Translations under genes and position numbers: made by a program
The notes under the pieces: generated by a model
What the model was told of the DNA's origin: nothing
Seen by the model: the letters and a program-made list of their open reading frames with translations, nothing else
Database searches by the model: none
Shown here: positions 15,701 to 23,397 of the stretch, in pieces
How the letters are laid out: every line of letters begins with the position of its first letter
How positions within the stretch are numbered: the first letter of the stretch is position 1
NCBI GenBank assembly: GCA_900315455.1
Contig: OMZE01000049.1
Coordinates: forward strand, 1-33,640
Direction: 5' to 3'
DNA: 33,640 nucleotides
From: an uncultured Prevotellaceae bacterium
GTDB lineage: Bacteria > Bacteroidota > Bacteroidia > Bacteroidales > Bacteroidaceae

Positions 15701-15940
15701 TTCTCGCGCACGGTGAATGCCAACGGCTGGACCGACCGCGAGGTGAATGCCGTCACCTCTTATGCCATGCTGCACGTGAGTTACCGGCTCAACCTCTTTG
15801 GCAGTGGCGACGGCGACCGAGGCGATGGCCGTTTCGGCAATAGGCGGGGCGGCTTCGACGGCCCAAGAGGCAACCGCCCCGAAGGCCGTGGCTTTGGAGG
15901 CGGTGGCTTCGGGGGCGGTGGTTTTGATGGAAGAAGATGA
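12797..15940 (+). CDS. Outer-membrane beta-barrel protein with carboxypeptidase-like and plug domains
   Basis: A 1047-residue protein with a signal peptide ending at MLAQ (about 24). Residues 25-115 are a CarboxypepD_reg-like Ig domain (LSGRVVEKGSGKAMDHATVQLYKL). Residues 125-235 form a plug-like region (LDEAVVTANIPKMVVKDDTLVYNAEAF split by GSAIEALVEALPGAKID). The rest is alternating barrel strands. This matches the outer-membrane beta-barrel family (PF14905) related to TonB-dependent receptors. It is not a clear SusC, and no SusD partner is adjacent. Unusually, the barrel is followed by a tail of about 40 Gly/Arg-rich residues (GFGGGGFGGGGFDGRR) in place of the normal terminal aromatic strand. 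The cargo is unknown; co-location suggests an oligosaccharide or an export role. Confidence 0.88.
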   Translation: MENYRKIVLSLFLFLMGSLAMLAQNETLSGRVVEKGSGKAMDHATVQLYKLATSRSKTDTTYVGGTLSDAKGQFYFHSVNTGSYLVKVTFLGYKELTSTVTKTRGRAATLGDLILEPDALVLDEAVVTANIPKMVVKDDTLVYNAEAFRVPEGSAIEALVEALPGAKIDDNGGITVNGKSVRRFKMDGRDFMTGNNDAVMKNLPSDVIDQVKAYEEKSDLSRMTGIDDGNDDFVLEFVTKRSARKGLQMNPDLGFGSDHRYGVRLTAMKPFGDMRYTFMGNANNVNDRNFSGRGGRGRGNGNGQRHSKSAALDVSYENGRNLRVSGRVTWNHNNTDNWNRTGSESFVNTRGGAFSNSISQNYSRANSWTGNMNLQWTIDSATTLSFRPDISFSTNDSRGLSTSASFNVNPFDVVDDPLDKASLEQMDEQGLVVNGRENKSMSYGSNTNLSSQMQLVRRMGNRGRNVALSANFGYRDGHNQNANLSAVKLYQTTDRWGNDSTYQTNRYTTSPTDNFNYSLGLTYTEPLYVFQRKEVKPDDDDDERPMSMQGNRGRRGMRGVQGIFLQLSYRYNYSHQKNDPLTYDFPDYSDEAFNIVLREYRDWTRLFGFLDNPYEDYLSRSLSRYSERTEHGHNADVQLRFVREKYNMNIGFSLQPQRSHFVQQYLGVPIDTVRTVTNFSPTLNLRYRFNQQTNLQVRFRGSTSQPSITQLLDIYDDTNPLSISMGNPGLKPSFSSNLNVNFQMQRRPVFTTDSMGFSIPKAQRHWSFSANGGIQTTRNSIGNVVTYNETTGGRISRPENINGNWSANGGVTLNVALDTLNRWDISGSVNGNYNHHVGYVNLNRTATPDRNVTHTYNISPSASLSYRNSWLNVSLNSNLTYARTENRLQASNDLTTWNFSYGTNTRITFPWGTNLSTDFHVFSKRGYSDQTLNTNELIWNAQLSHSFLRGKKLTVMLQWYDILNEQSTFSRTVNANGWTDREVNAVTSYAMLHVSYRLNLFGSGDGDRGDGRFGNRRGGFDGPRGNRPEGRGFGGGGFGGGGFDGRR

Positions 15941-15973
15941 GATGGTCTTCCTGAAGCGGTAGGTTCTTACTTG

Positions 15974-18304
15974 TTATTTCCCTGTTACTGAACACTCCGA
16001 GAAATAATAATCCCTCAGTGGCTTGGTCACGACATCTCCTGTAAGGGTGACTTGCTCTTGCAGGCGGATGTCTTCCGACGAGGCACCTATCTTGACGGTG
16101 AACTTTCCGGGAGCGATGTTCCACTGGCGCTTACCCTCATTGGAGTAATAGCCGAACTGTTCGGTGTGGAGTTTCACACTTACTTTCTTTGTCTCGCCGG
16201 GCTGGAGTGCCACGCGGACGAAGCCCTGCAGTTGGATGGGGCGGATATGCTGGCCTTCGGCAGTGGGCGAGAGATATATCTGGGCTATCTCGTCGGCAGC
16301 CATCGCTCCGCTGTTCTTCACCTCGAAAGTGAGGTTCACACACTGGTCGGCTGTCGATACCTCTTTGCCCACCACCAGGTTCTGGTATTCGAAAGTGGTG
16401 TAACTCAGTCCGTAGCCGAAGGGCCACTGCACGCGTGGGTCTTTTGTGGCGGAATAGTTGTAGCACATCGGTTCGTAGACCTCGGTGTTGGGATAACTCA
16501 CCGAGAGTTTTGCTGATGGCGACACCTTGCCGTAGAGGATGTCGGCCACGGCATTGCCGCCTTCCTCACCCGGATACCAGGCTTGTATGACTGCCGCGCA
16601 ACGCTCGGCAATTCCGGATATCACCTGAGCACGGCCGCCAAACACCACCAGCACCACGGGCTTGCCGGTTTGGAGCAGTTCGTTCACAAACTGTTCCTGC
16701 TTTCCGGGAAGGCGCAGTCCCTGACGGTCGCGGTTCTCGCCGCAGAGCATCACGTTCTCTCCCACGGCGGCGATAATCACGTCGGCCTCCTTTGCCATAG
16801 AGAGCGCCTCCTGCTTGTCGGCTTTCTCACCCGAGTCAACCTTGCGGTGCAGGATGGCGTACTCCCACGCCCGCTCGTCGCCACTCACGGTAAATTTCGT
16901 CTCTATCTCCTCGGTCCAGTCACACCCGCGTGAATACATGATGTTCACGCCATCGGGCTGGCGCGATTTCATTCCCTCCAGGAGTCCCACCACATGGGGA
17001 TGGTCGAGGTCTTCGGTGATCATCTTCCAGAAATAGGTCATGGCAGGGAAGGAATAGTCGCCGCACATCGCCCACATCGTGTTGGCGTTCGGACCGGTAA
17101 TCAGGATGTTCTTCTTGTCTTTCAGGGGCAGTATGCCATCGTTCTGCAGCAGCACTACCGACTGTGTGGCAATGTCGTAGGCGGTCTGCCGCTCCTCGGG
17201 CGTGTCGAGTTTGATGTCTTCCTTGCTGTAGAGATAGGGGGCGTCGTCGAACAGTCCGGCGCGGAATTTCTGGCGGAGCACGTCTTTCACTGCCCTTTCC
17301 AGCGTCTCGGGCTTCACCAGACCCTTGTCGATGGCTTCCTGCAGGTGCTGGTAGTTCACGCCACGAGGGAAGTCGACGTCGTTGCCACCGTTGATGGCTG
17401 CCGCGGCTTTCTCCGTCACATCGTCGATGCCGGGCAACTGGTCGATGGCGGTGTAGTCGCTCACCACCATACCGTCGAAGCCGAGGTAGCCATGCAGGAT
17501 GTCGTTGAGTATCTCGCTGTTGGCCACGCAGTTGGTGCCGTGAACGGCATGGTAGCCGGGCATCAGCGCCTTGCTGCCTGCCAGGCGTATCATCGTCTCA
17601 TGGGGCATCAGGATTTCCTCCATCAGTTCCTTCTCTTCGGCGTCACCGCCACCGCCATAGCCCAGGTAGTGTTTTGAGCAGGCTCCCACGCCCTTGCGCA
17701 GGTCGCCTTGCTGCAGGCCGCGCACGAAGGCCGTTCCCATGGCTGCCGACAGGTAGCCATCCTCGCCATACGACTCCTCCAGACGGTTGAAACTGGGTGT
17801 GCGGCACACGTCGACCATCGGCGAGAGCGACAGCACACCGCCCATCTTGCGCATGGCGGTGCCCGTCTGCAGGGTCTTCAGTTCTGCCAGTTCGGTATTA
17901 AACGAGCAGGCCTGTCCTATCTGCTGGGGGTAGATGGTGGCTCCCTGTGTGTTGACACCCGAGAGCACCTCTTCGTGGAAGAGGGCAGGTATGCCGTTGG
18001 GGGTGTGGTGCATCAGCCAGTCCTGCATCGCTGCCACACGGTCGCGGAGCACGTTGGGGTCGATGGGTTTCTGACTGGCATACTGTGAGAAATGTCCGAT
18101 GCCGAAGGGAATTACCTTGTGGCATTTCGCGGTGTCGAGAACGCCCTTCTCGTCGAAGAAATCATCCATATAGGTACTCCTCAACTGGGCGATGCGCTCC
18201 TCCTGCGACATCTTCGCATAGAGTTCGTCAATCTGTTGTTCCATGTCGGCGGCGTTGCATCCCGCCAAAAGCACTGTCATGCACATCATAACTAATTTTT
18301 TCAT
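15974..18304 (-). CDS. GH3 family beta-glycosidase, lipoprotein (beta-xylosidase/beta-glucosidase type)
   Basis: A 776-residue enzyme with a lipoprotein signal: MKKLVMMCMTVLLAGC, cleavage before Cys16. The GH3 barrel carries the nucleophile Asp283 in DGMVVSDYTAI. The alpha/beta sandwich has ILITGPNANTMWAMCGDYS and the acid/base region around VVLVVFGG. A C-terminal fibronectin-III-like domain starts near WPFGYGLSYTTFEYQ. It releases sugars from the non-reducing ends of beta-linked oligosaccharides; its neighbours favour xylo-oligosaccharides, but GH3 specificity cannot be read from motifs. The start at 18304 is set by the lipobox, so the first 77 bases overlap the methyltransferase gene in another frame. 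It converges on the barrel gene with 33 bases between stops. Confidence 0.93.
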   Translation of the reverse strand: MKKLVMMCMTVLLAGCNAADMEQQIDELYAKMSQEERIAQLRSTYMDDFFDEKGVLDTAKCHKVIPFGIGHFSQYASQKPIDPNVLRDRVAAMQDWLMHHTPNGIPALFHEEVLSGVNTQGATIYPQQIGQACSFNTELAELKTLQTGTAMRKMGGVLSLSPMVDVCRTPSFNRLEESYGEDGYLSAAMGTAFVRGLQQGDLRKGVGACSKHYLGYGGGGDAEEKELMEEILMPHETMIRLAGSKALMPGYHAVHGTNCVANSEILNDILHGYLGFDGMVVSDYTAIDQLPGIDDVTEKAAAAINGGNDVDFPRGVNYQHLQEAIDKGLVKPETLERAVKDVLRQKFRAGLFDDAPYLYSKEDIKLDTPEERQTAYDIATQSVVLLQNDGILPLKDKKNILITGPNANTMWAMCGDYSFPAMTYFWKMITEDLDHPHVVGLLEGMKSRQPDGVNIMYSRGCDWTEEIETKFTVSGDERAWEYAILHRKVDSGEKADKQEALSMAKEADVIIAAVGENVMLCGENRDRQGLRLPGKQEQFVNELLQTGKPVVLVVFGGRAQVISGIAERCAAVIQAWYPGEEGGNAVADILYGKVSPSAKLSVSYPNTEVYEPMCYNYSATKDPRVQWPFGYGLSYTTFEYQNLVVGKEVSTADQCVNLTFEVKNSGAMAADEIAQIYLSPTAEGQHIRPIQLQGFVRVALQPGETKKVSVKLHTEQFGYYSNEGKRQWNIAPGKFTVKIGASSEDIRLQEQVTLTGDVVTKPLRDYYFSECSVTGK

Positions 18305-20027
18305 ATTCTTGGATTTGGATTTGTTCGTTGGGTGTGATGTTGAAGATGTCGTATACCGCCTTGTCGAGCGCGCGCTGGTTGGCTTCCGGGTGGCCCGACG
18401 ACTGGAAGGAGGTCACCATGCGGCTCAACTTCTTGTCCTGGCGTGCCGTCAGTTTCGGGAACGGCAGTTGCTGGAGGTTGCCCTTGAGCACCTTGATATC
18501 GGGAAATTTCATCGAGTAATAGTAGTGATACAGTGATGAGTTGAGCAGGGCCGCCACGCTCTTGATGGACAGGCCGTCGACCAGCGGGATGAGGATGTTG
18601 GCGCTGTTCAGGCAAAGGCGCTGCTGGTTGTCGTAAGCCACGATGGGATACTTGGCGATGAACCTGTAGATGAGTTTCTCGGGTGCCCTGAACATCTCTT
18701 CCCTGGCGCATTGCTGGAAGGTCTCTGGGATGAAGGAGATGTACGAAGTGGTGTGCTGGAGTTTGAAGGGGCTCACTTGCCTGCCCATATACACCGGTTC
18801 CAGACCGCTTGCCCATTCCTTCTTCACTTTTTTCTTGTTGTCGCCTGTCACTATGCCCAGCGCCCAGAGGCTGTGTGAGAGGTCGTCGTGGCGACGCGAC
18901 TCCAGTTTTTCCATGATGGTTTTGTCGAGGTCGGAAAGGCATTCCCAGACGATGGTGCCGCTGGCTCTGGCCGATTCGGGCAATGCTACCGTCGTGGTCT
19001 TGTTGCCTGTCGTCACGTCATACACTTGTGCGGCAGCAGCCGACTTCTCCATCTTGATGCTGAAGAAGTCGGTGAAAACCCCGTCATACTTGTCCTTGAA
19101 CATATCTATCCGCTTGATGGAGGCGTTGGACAGGATATGGCTCCGGATGTCATGGTGTGCCTTCACCTTGAGCAGCGAAGTGGGCAGGATGGCGTGCAAC
19201 ATGCCGTTGGCGCCCAGCAGTTCGAGTGAGCGCACGACGACCATCGACGCCCGCTCCTTCGACTTGATGCAGGGAAAGACGGCGGTGTATTGTCCCTCTT
19301 TGTCGGCCCCCCAGGGAGGGTTGGTGTAGATGTTGTGAAACGCGTGCGGGATATTGATGTTTTCGGCGGCTCGCGGGAAGCCCTCGTGCAGGAAGTCGAT
19401 GCAATGCACTTGGGGCACGAAATCGCAGGCCGCGTATTTCACGAGCAGGTTGGTGCCGGCTGTCATCACGGCGATGGGGTTGATGTCGAAACCATACAGG
19501 CACGAAGGGTCTTCGGCCTTCACCGACAGGAGGAAGGCACCGCTTCCGCAACAGGGGTCAAGGAATGTCTCGCCTTTGGAGAGCGTCTTCCCGTCGAGCA
19601 TATATTCCACCACTTTCCTGTTGGTGTAATACAGTCCCGTCATGTTGCGTTCGCCCTCGGCCGTCAACGACTGGTATACGAATCCCAGCACGTCGTCTGT
19701 GCTGTCCCAGATGCGGGGCGGCAGGTCGATGTCGAGGTGCCGGTATTCGGGCAAAGTGGAGAAAAAAGCCTTTACGTTTTCCTTTTCCCATATGCCGGCA
19801 TGCCGTAAGTAAGAGACACAAAGCGAATACATGATGTCGCCAATGGGCTGGTCTGCACCCGACAGCGTGTCGAGGAGCCGGTAGGCAGGGACATAGTCGA
19901 GGTAACCCGATGCCACGACACGTCTTGTCGACCGCGTCTTGTTGGCACGTTTGGCCAATTTCCCCCGTGGGTCGCTTCCGAGTTTTTCCCAGTTGTTTGC
20001 TGTCGCTTTGCTTATCATCTCACACAA
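18228..20027 (-). CDS. Orphan N6-adenine DNA methyltransferase (Eco57I/TaqI-like)
   Basis: A 599-residue protein. Residues 5-42 look like a helix-turn-helix typical of these enzymes (ATANNWEKLGSDPRGKL, then RANKTRST). Motif I, FLDPCCGSGAFL, is at 155-166 and the adenine-methylase signature NPPW at 236-239. Residues 380-560 resemble a TaqI/Eco57I target-recognition domain (PVYMGRQVSPFKL, LNSSLYHYYY, LKGNLQQLPFPKL). It would methylate adenine in a specific site. No restriction enzyme is adjacent and no nuclease motif is visible, so it may be an orphan. The last 17 residues (HDSAFGGMQRRRHGTTD) are read in another frame through the GH3 signal-peptide codons and look unselected. It has its own strong promoter. 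Confidence 0.88.
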   Translation of the reverse strand: MCEMISKATANNWEKLGSDPRGKLAKRANKTRSTRRVVASGYLDYVPAYRLLDTLSGADQPIGDIMYSLCVSYLRHAGIWEKENVKAFFSTLPEYRHLDIDLPPRIWDSTDDVLGFVYQSLTAEGERNMTGLYYTNRKVVEYMLDGKTLSKGETFLDPCCGSGAFLLSVKAEDPSCLYGFDINPIAVMTAGTNLLVKYAACDFVPQVHCIDFLHEGFPRAAENINIPHAFHNIYTNPPWGADKEGQYTAVFPCIKSKERASMVVVRSLELLGANGMLHAILPTSLLKVKAHHDIRSHILSNASIKRIDMFKDKYDGVFTDFFSIKMEKSAAAAQVYDVTTGNKTTTVALPESARASGTIVWECLSDLDKTIMEKLESRRHDDLSHSLWALGIVTGDNKKKVKKEWASGLEPVYMGRQVSPFKLQHTTSYISFIPETFQQCAREEMFRAPEKLIYRFIAKYPIVAYDNQQRLCLNSANILIPLVDGLSIKSVAALLNSSLYHYYYSMKFPDIKVLKGNLQQLPFPKLTARQDKKLSRMVTSFQSSGHPEANQRALDKAVYDIFNITPNEQIQIQEYEKISYDVHDSAFGGMQRRRHGTTD

Positions 20028-20133
20028 TAACTACAGGTAAGGCACTCAACTATCAGATGTCCTTCGACTCCCTTTTTATTCCCTTTTAACTCCTGAAAGA
20101 TGAGCGAAGGCAAAACTTGAGATAAGATTTCTG

Positions 20134-20164
20134 CAAATATAATGAAAAACGAGTGGAACACAAA
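20134..20164 (-). promoter_or_regulatory. Methyltransferase promoter
   Basis: On the minus strand TTTG (20161-20164), 19 bases, then TATATTTG (20134-20141). The match to the Bacteroidetes consensus is complete, with a leader of about 100 bases. Confidence 0.75.
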
Positions 20165-20179
20165 AAACCTGACCTTTTT

Positions 20180-20209
20180 TTTGCTTTTTGCTCGGTTTTC
20201 GCTAACTTG
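20180..20209 (+). promoter_or_regulatory. Promoter of the small conserved gene/M48 pair
   Basis: TTTG (20180-20183), 19 bases, then TAACTTG (20203-20209), one base short of the full -7 box. It lies back to back with the methyltransferase promoter, with 15 bases between their -33 elements. The start codon is at 20230. Confidence 0.55.
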
Positions 20210-20229
20210 CGCCCAGAAACAACGACATC

Positions 20230-20610
20230 ATGGGTAGAAACAAATTCTCACAACAGGAAATCAAGGAGATAGGTGCGCTGCTGCGCAAGAAAAACGCGGG
20301 CAACCGCCTTCAGCAGAAGATGGTGCGCCATGACCTGAGAGTGAACTATGAGTTCAATATCTCCGACTTCAATGAGCCCGGCAAAGCGTTCGGCGAGGAG
20401 GAACTGCAGGCTGCCATCAAGCGTGGGGCGATAGAGATTCTCGACGATGCCACCATCGCCGCGATGAAGGAAAAACGGGCACGCGACAAGGCACGCGACG
20501 AAGCCCGCCGACAGGAGGAGGTCATTGCCGAGGGCGAGCAGACCGATTGGCAGGAGGCGATGCGGCAATGGGAAGAATGGGAGAAAAACGAAAAAGGAGC
20601 AAAGGAATGA
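20230..20610 (+). CDS. Small charged protein of unknown function
   Basis: A 126-residue hydrophilic protein with no signal or membrane segment. The N-terminal 40 residues (FSQQEIKEIGALLRKKN) are a basic helix followed by VRHDLRVNYEFNISDFN. The last 55 residues are a long charged helix (AAMKEKRARDKARDEARRQEE), probably a coiled coil, ending in WQEAMRQWEEWEKNEKG. I think similar small proteins occur in other Bacteroidales, but I know no function. Its stop overlaps the start of the M48 gene (ATGA), and an AAGGAG sequence lies inside its last codons, so the two are translated together. Confidence 0.75.
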   Translation: MGRNKFSQQEIKEIGALLRKKNAGNRLQQKMVRHDLRVNYEFNISDFNEPGKAFGEEELQAAIKRGAIEILDDATIAAMKEKRARDKARDEARRQEEVIAEGEQTDWQEAMRQWEEWEKNEKGAKE

Positions 20611-21413
20611 TGACCGTGAAGAATGGATTGTTGTGGAAGGTAAGGTTGGGTATCGTCATGATGTTCTTTTTCACCCTTCCTTCCATCGCCCCGGCGCAGA
20701 ACTGGGGCAAGGTGATAACGGGACTGTGGAAAACCCATCAGGCCATAAGCATCACCGATGAGAAACTGGCCGAGATGGTGGCAGAGGAGGTGGCGTATAT
20801 GGACTCGCAGCACAAGGTGCTCGGCGAGAGCAATGCCTATACCAAACGGCTGAAACGGGTGATGAGCGGCATCAACAGCGTGGAGGGACTGGAACTCAAC
20901 TTCAAGGTCTACAAGACCAGCGAACTCAATGCCTTTGCCTGTCCCGACGGCAGCGTGAGGGTGTTCTCGGGGTTGATGGACCAACTCTCCGACGACGAAC
21001 TGCTCGGCGTGCTCGGTCATGAGATAGGTCATGTGGCATTGAAACACTCGAAGAAGGCGTGGCGCAGCGCGATGATGCGCAGTGCTGCCTCCGACGCCAT
21101 AGGGGTGTTCAGCGACACCTGGGCCGCTATCTCCGATTCCTTCCTTGGCTCGGTGAGCAGTGCCGTGCTCTCTGCCTCTCACTCCAAGGTTCACGAGACC
21201 GAGGCCGACGACTATGGTTACGACTTCCTCGTCAGGCACGACCGCAACCCTTGGGCGATGGTGAAACTCTTTGAGAAACTCAAGAAGATGTCGAAGCAGA
21301 AAAACACCAAATACACCAAGTGGTTGAAGGTGTTCGCATCGCATCCCGATTACGATACACGCATCAACCACTTGAAGTCAAGGTGTGAGGAAGACGGCTA
21401 TTCGAGGCCCTGA
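20607..21413 (+). CDS. M48 family zinc metalloprotease, secreted/periplasmic
   Basis: A 268-residue protein with an N-terminal hydrophobic export signal (LLWKVRLGIVMMFFFTLPSIAPAQ, residues 8-31 in two parts). The zinc site is HEIGH at 138-142, and the third ligand is Glu197 in the ETEAD motif. It lies in the BepA/LoiP-like branch of M48, which clips misassembled envelope proteins. Start at 20607 because it overlaps the previous stop and AAGGAG lies 7 bases upstream, a real Shine-Dalgarno sequence, which is uncommon in Bacteroidetes; a second ATG follows at once. The 3' end overlaps the convergent GntR gene by 16 bases. Confidence 0.92.
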   Translation: MMTVKNGLLWKVRLGIVMMFFFTLPSIAPAQNWGKVITGLWKTHQAISITDEKLAEMVAEEVAYMDSQHKVLGESNAYTKRLKRVMSGINSVEGLELNFKVYKTSELNAFACPDGSVRVFSGLMDQLSDDELLGVLGHEIGHVALKHSKKAWRSAMMRSAASDAIGVFSDTWAAISDSFLGSVSSAVLSASHSKVHETEADDYGYDFLVRHDRNPWAMVKLFEKLKKMSKQKNTKYTKWLKVFASHPDYDTRINHLKSRCEEDGYSRP

Positions 21414-21760
21414 TCTTCCCACGCTTTTTCTATGTCTTTTAGGTCCAGCCCGAGCAACTTCATGTTGCGGAAGAGTTCGGGCAGGTGTTCCTCGAGGAAT
21501 TCCTTGCGGCGGGCGGTCAGAATCTGTTCTTTCGCTCCCGGTTTCACGAAGTATCCCAGTCCGCGCTTGTTGTAGATGACCTCATCGCGTGCCAGTTGGT
21601 CGTAGGCTTTCATCGCGGTGTTGGTGTTCACCTGCAGCATCACGGCATATTCACGCACGCTCGGTATGCGGGCGTCATCCTCATATTTTCCAGAGAGGAT
21701 TTCATCGCAGAGGCGGTCGGCCATCTGGATGTATATGGCTTTGTCGTTGCTGAATGTCAT
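21398..21760 (-). CDS. GntR-family repressor, YtrA type
   Basis: A 120-residue regulator. Residues 4-70 form the GntR winged helix (KAIYIQMADRLCDEILSG, then RIPSVREYAVMLQVNTNTAMKAY and GLGYFVKPGA). The C-terminal part is only a short helix pair, as in the YtrA subfamily, which lacks a large ligand domain. The ATG at 21760 overlaps the stop of the upstream membrane gene (ATGA) and gives the usual family start; an ATG at 21772 would add four residues. It is the last gene of a leftward operon with an ABC transporter, the classic YtrA arrangement. The dyad at 24834-24857 over the operon start is the likely operator, so I infer autorepression. Confidence 0.9.
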   Translation of the reverse strand: MTFSNDKAIYIQMADRLCDEILSGKYEDDARIPSVREYAVMLQVNTNTAMKAYDQLARDEVIYNKRGLGYFVKPGAKEQILTARRKEFLEEHLPELFRNMKLLGLDLKDIEKAWEDQGLE

Positions 21761-22581
21761 ACGTTGGTCCATTTAGAAGTGATGAGTTGAAAGCGGGTGA
21801 AAATCCTGTAACTCAGCCAGAAGTTGAAGATCGCAAGGGCGAAGACGAAGGCGATGATGCCATAGCCTAAGAGGCCATCCTGTCCGGCTCTGATGCCGTA
21901 GGCGAGGATAGAGAGAATCTCGCTCTTGAAGATGGTGGAGAGGTAGCCCACCAGGGTGCTGAGAGCAAGATGAAAGAAGGTGGCGATGACGAACTGTGCC
22001 TTGGTGAACCATGTGCCGGCAAGCACGTAGATGGAAACTACCCATGCCAGGACGGCAAATTCAAACAACTTGGTGGCGATACTGACGCCTCTTCCCAGAC
22101 TTGACTGCGTGAAGAAGAATCGGAATCCGCACAGCCATTCCCTGCCCTGGATATAGAACACGATGTTGCGGAGCAGGTCGCCCAATGCGTAGGCAGCCAG
22201 GATACACGCCGGGATGATGACGACGGCGAAGAGGATGGCCACTGTCCAGCGCTCGAGGTTGGTGGCAGGAAGGGTGAGGAAGGCGATGCGCTTCTGCTTT
22301 TGCTTCAGCATGCCGAACACGTTGCTGTTGACCACGACGATGGCGATGGCGGCGGCGGCCATGCACAGTGAGTTGACAAACAGCACCGACCATTGATAGG
22401 GTGTGGTTCCCATGTTGCCATAGACATTTGTGGTGCTTTGCGACGTTATTCCGATCAGTCCCATCTGCAGCAGGGTGACGCCCAGCATGATACCCAGCGA
22501 CCACTTCACGATAAGGCCTCGGTTCTCATAGAAGAACCATTTGAATGTGAGCCAGAATCTCTTGATATTGAATTTTCCCAT
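21757..22581 (-). CDS. ABC-2-like membrane protein of the YtrA-controlled operon
   Basis: A 274-residue integral membrane protein with about six hydrophobic segments (for example IVKWSLGIMLGVTLLQMGLI, IAIVVVNSNVFGML, YGIIAFVFALAIFNFWLSY). It is a distant relative of the next gene upstream: both have a LPA(T/S) motif after the second helix pair (AFLTLPATNLERW here) and end in a FNFWLSYRIF-like stretch, so they are probably paralogues forming the channel of one ABC transporter. The substrate is unknown; such operons often respond to cell-wall antibiotics or membrane stress. It is 12 bases after its paralogue and overlaps the GntR gene by 4 bases. Confidence 0.82.
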   Translation of the reverse strand: MGKFNIKRFWLTFKWFFYENRGLIVKWSLGIMLGVTLLQMGLIGITSQSTTNVYGNMGTTPYQWSVLFVNSLCMAAAAIAIVVVNSNVFGMLKQKQKRIAFLTLPATNLERWTVAILFAVVIIPACILAAYALGDLLRNIVFYIQGREWLCGFRFFFTQSSLGRGVSIATKLFEFAVLAWVVSIYVLAGTWFTKAQFVIATFFHLALSTLVGYLSTIFKSEILSILAYGIRAGQDGLLGYGIIAFVFALAIFNFWLSYRIFTRFQLITSKWTNV

Positions 22582-22593
22582 TTTTCCCTGAGA

Positions 22594-23385
22594 TTAGAGT
22601 TTGTTGATATACTTCCCGATGAGTGGCCTGTGCCCGAACAGCCGGTAGGAGAGCCAGATGTTGAGGATGGAGAGCGCCAGGAGGATGATGCTGGTGATGA
22701 TACCATTGAAATCGAGAATCTTGCGGAATATCATGCCTTTCTGCACATTGTCGGATGGCAGCAGGGTCATGAATATGATAATCAGTACCAGCAGCACCAC
22801 GGTGGTGAAGATGAAGTTGTACTTGATGTTGCGGATCAGGTTGGCTCCCAGCAGGAACATGGAGTTGCACCAGAAGAGCAACATTGCCACAGTGAGCGGA
22901 GCGTAGCCCTTGAAGTTGCTGATAGACACTTCATTGAACGTGCGGACCAGCATCCAGTCCAGCGGTTCGCGGTTGATGATGAAGCCCACGAGATGTTGCA
23001 GGATGTCGGCTATCACTAATGCGATGGCCAGTTGGCCGAGATGTAACAGTATGGGCATCAGGAAACGCACGGTGAATTTCTCTGCCTTCGATGCGGGCAG
23101 CATGGTCAGTTCGCGTATACCGTCTTTCCACAAGTAGAAGGAGTAGAAGAAATACGACCCTCCTGCGGCGAGTATGGAGAGGGGCATCACGATGATGACG
23201 ATCTTAACGATGTCGTAGGCGTTATTTGTCTGATGGCTGATGGCGTATGCCAGGTTGGGCAACTGGAAGAAGATGCATGACGTGGTCACATACGTCCACA
23301 GGGTTTTGATGTTGTAGGCCCTGTCGGTGACGAGTGTCCAGCGCACCAGTTTTTCCAGTCGTGTGAGGTTGAATGACTTGCTCAT
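22594..23385 (-). CDS. ABC-2-like membrane protein, paralogue of the next gene
   Basis: A 263-residue membrane protein with about six helices (IVKIVIIVMPLSILAAGGSY, LGQLAIALVIADILQHLVGF, FIFTTVVLLVLIIIFMTLL, IILLALSILNIWLSYRLF). The motif ELTMLPASKAEKFTVRFLMP corresponds to FLTLPATNLERWTVAILF in the downstream gene, which supports common descent and a two-subunit channel. It follows the ATPase gene by 12 bases. Known families with this LPAS motif are permease components in Bacteroidales GntR operons; transport has not been shown to my knowledge. Confidence 0.82.
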   Translation of the reverse strand: MSKSFNLTRLEKLVRWTLVTDRAYNIKTLWTYVTTSCIFFQLPNLAYAISHQTNNAYDIVKIVIIVMPLSILAAGGSYFFYSFYLWKDGIRELTMLPASKAEKFTVRFLMPILLHLGQLAIALVIADILQHLVGFIINREPLDWMLVRTFNEVSISNFKGYAPLTVAMLLFWCNSMFLLGANLIRNIKYNFIFTTVVLLVLIIIFMTLLPSDNVQKGMIFRKILDFNGIITSIILLALSILNIWLSYRLFGHRPLIGKYINKL

Positions 23386-23397
23386 GGCACTTGTGGT

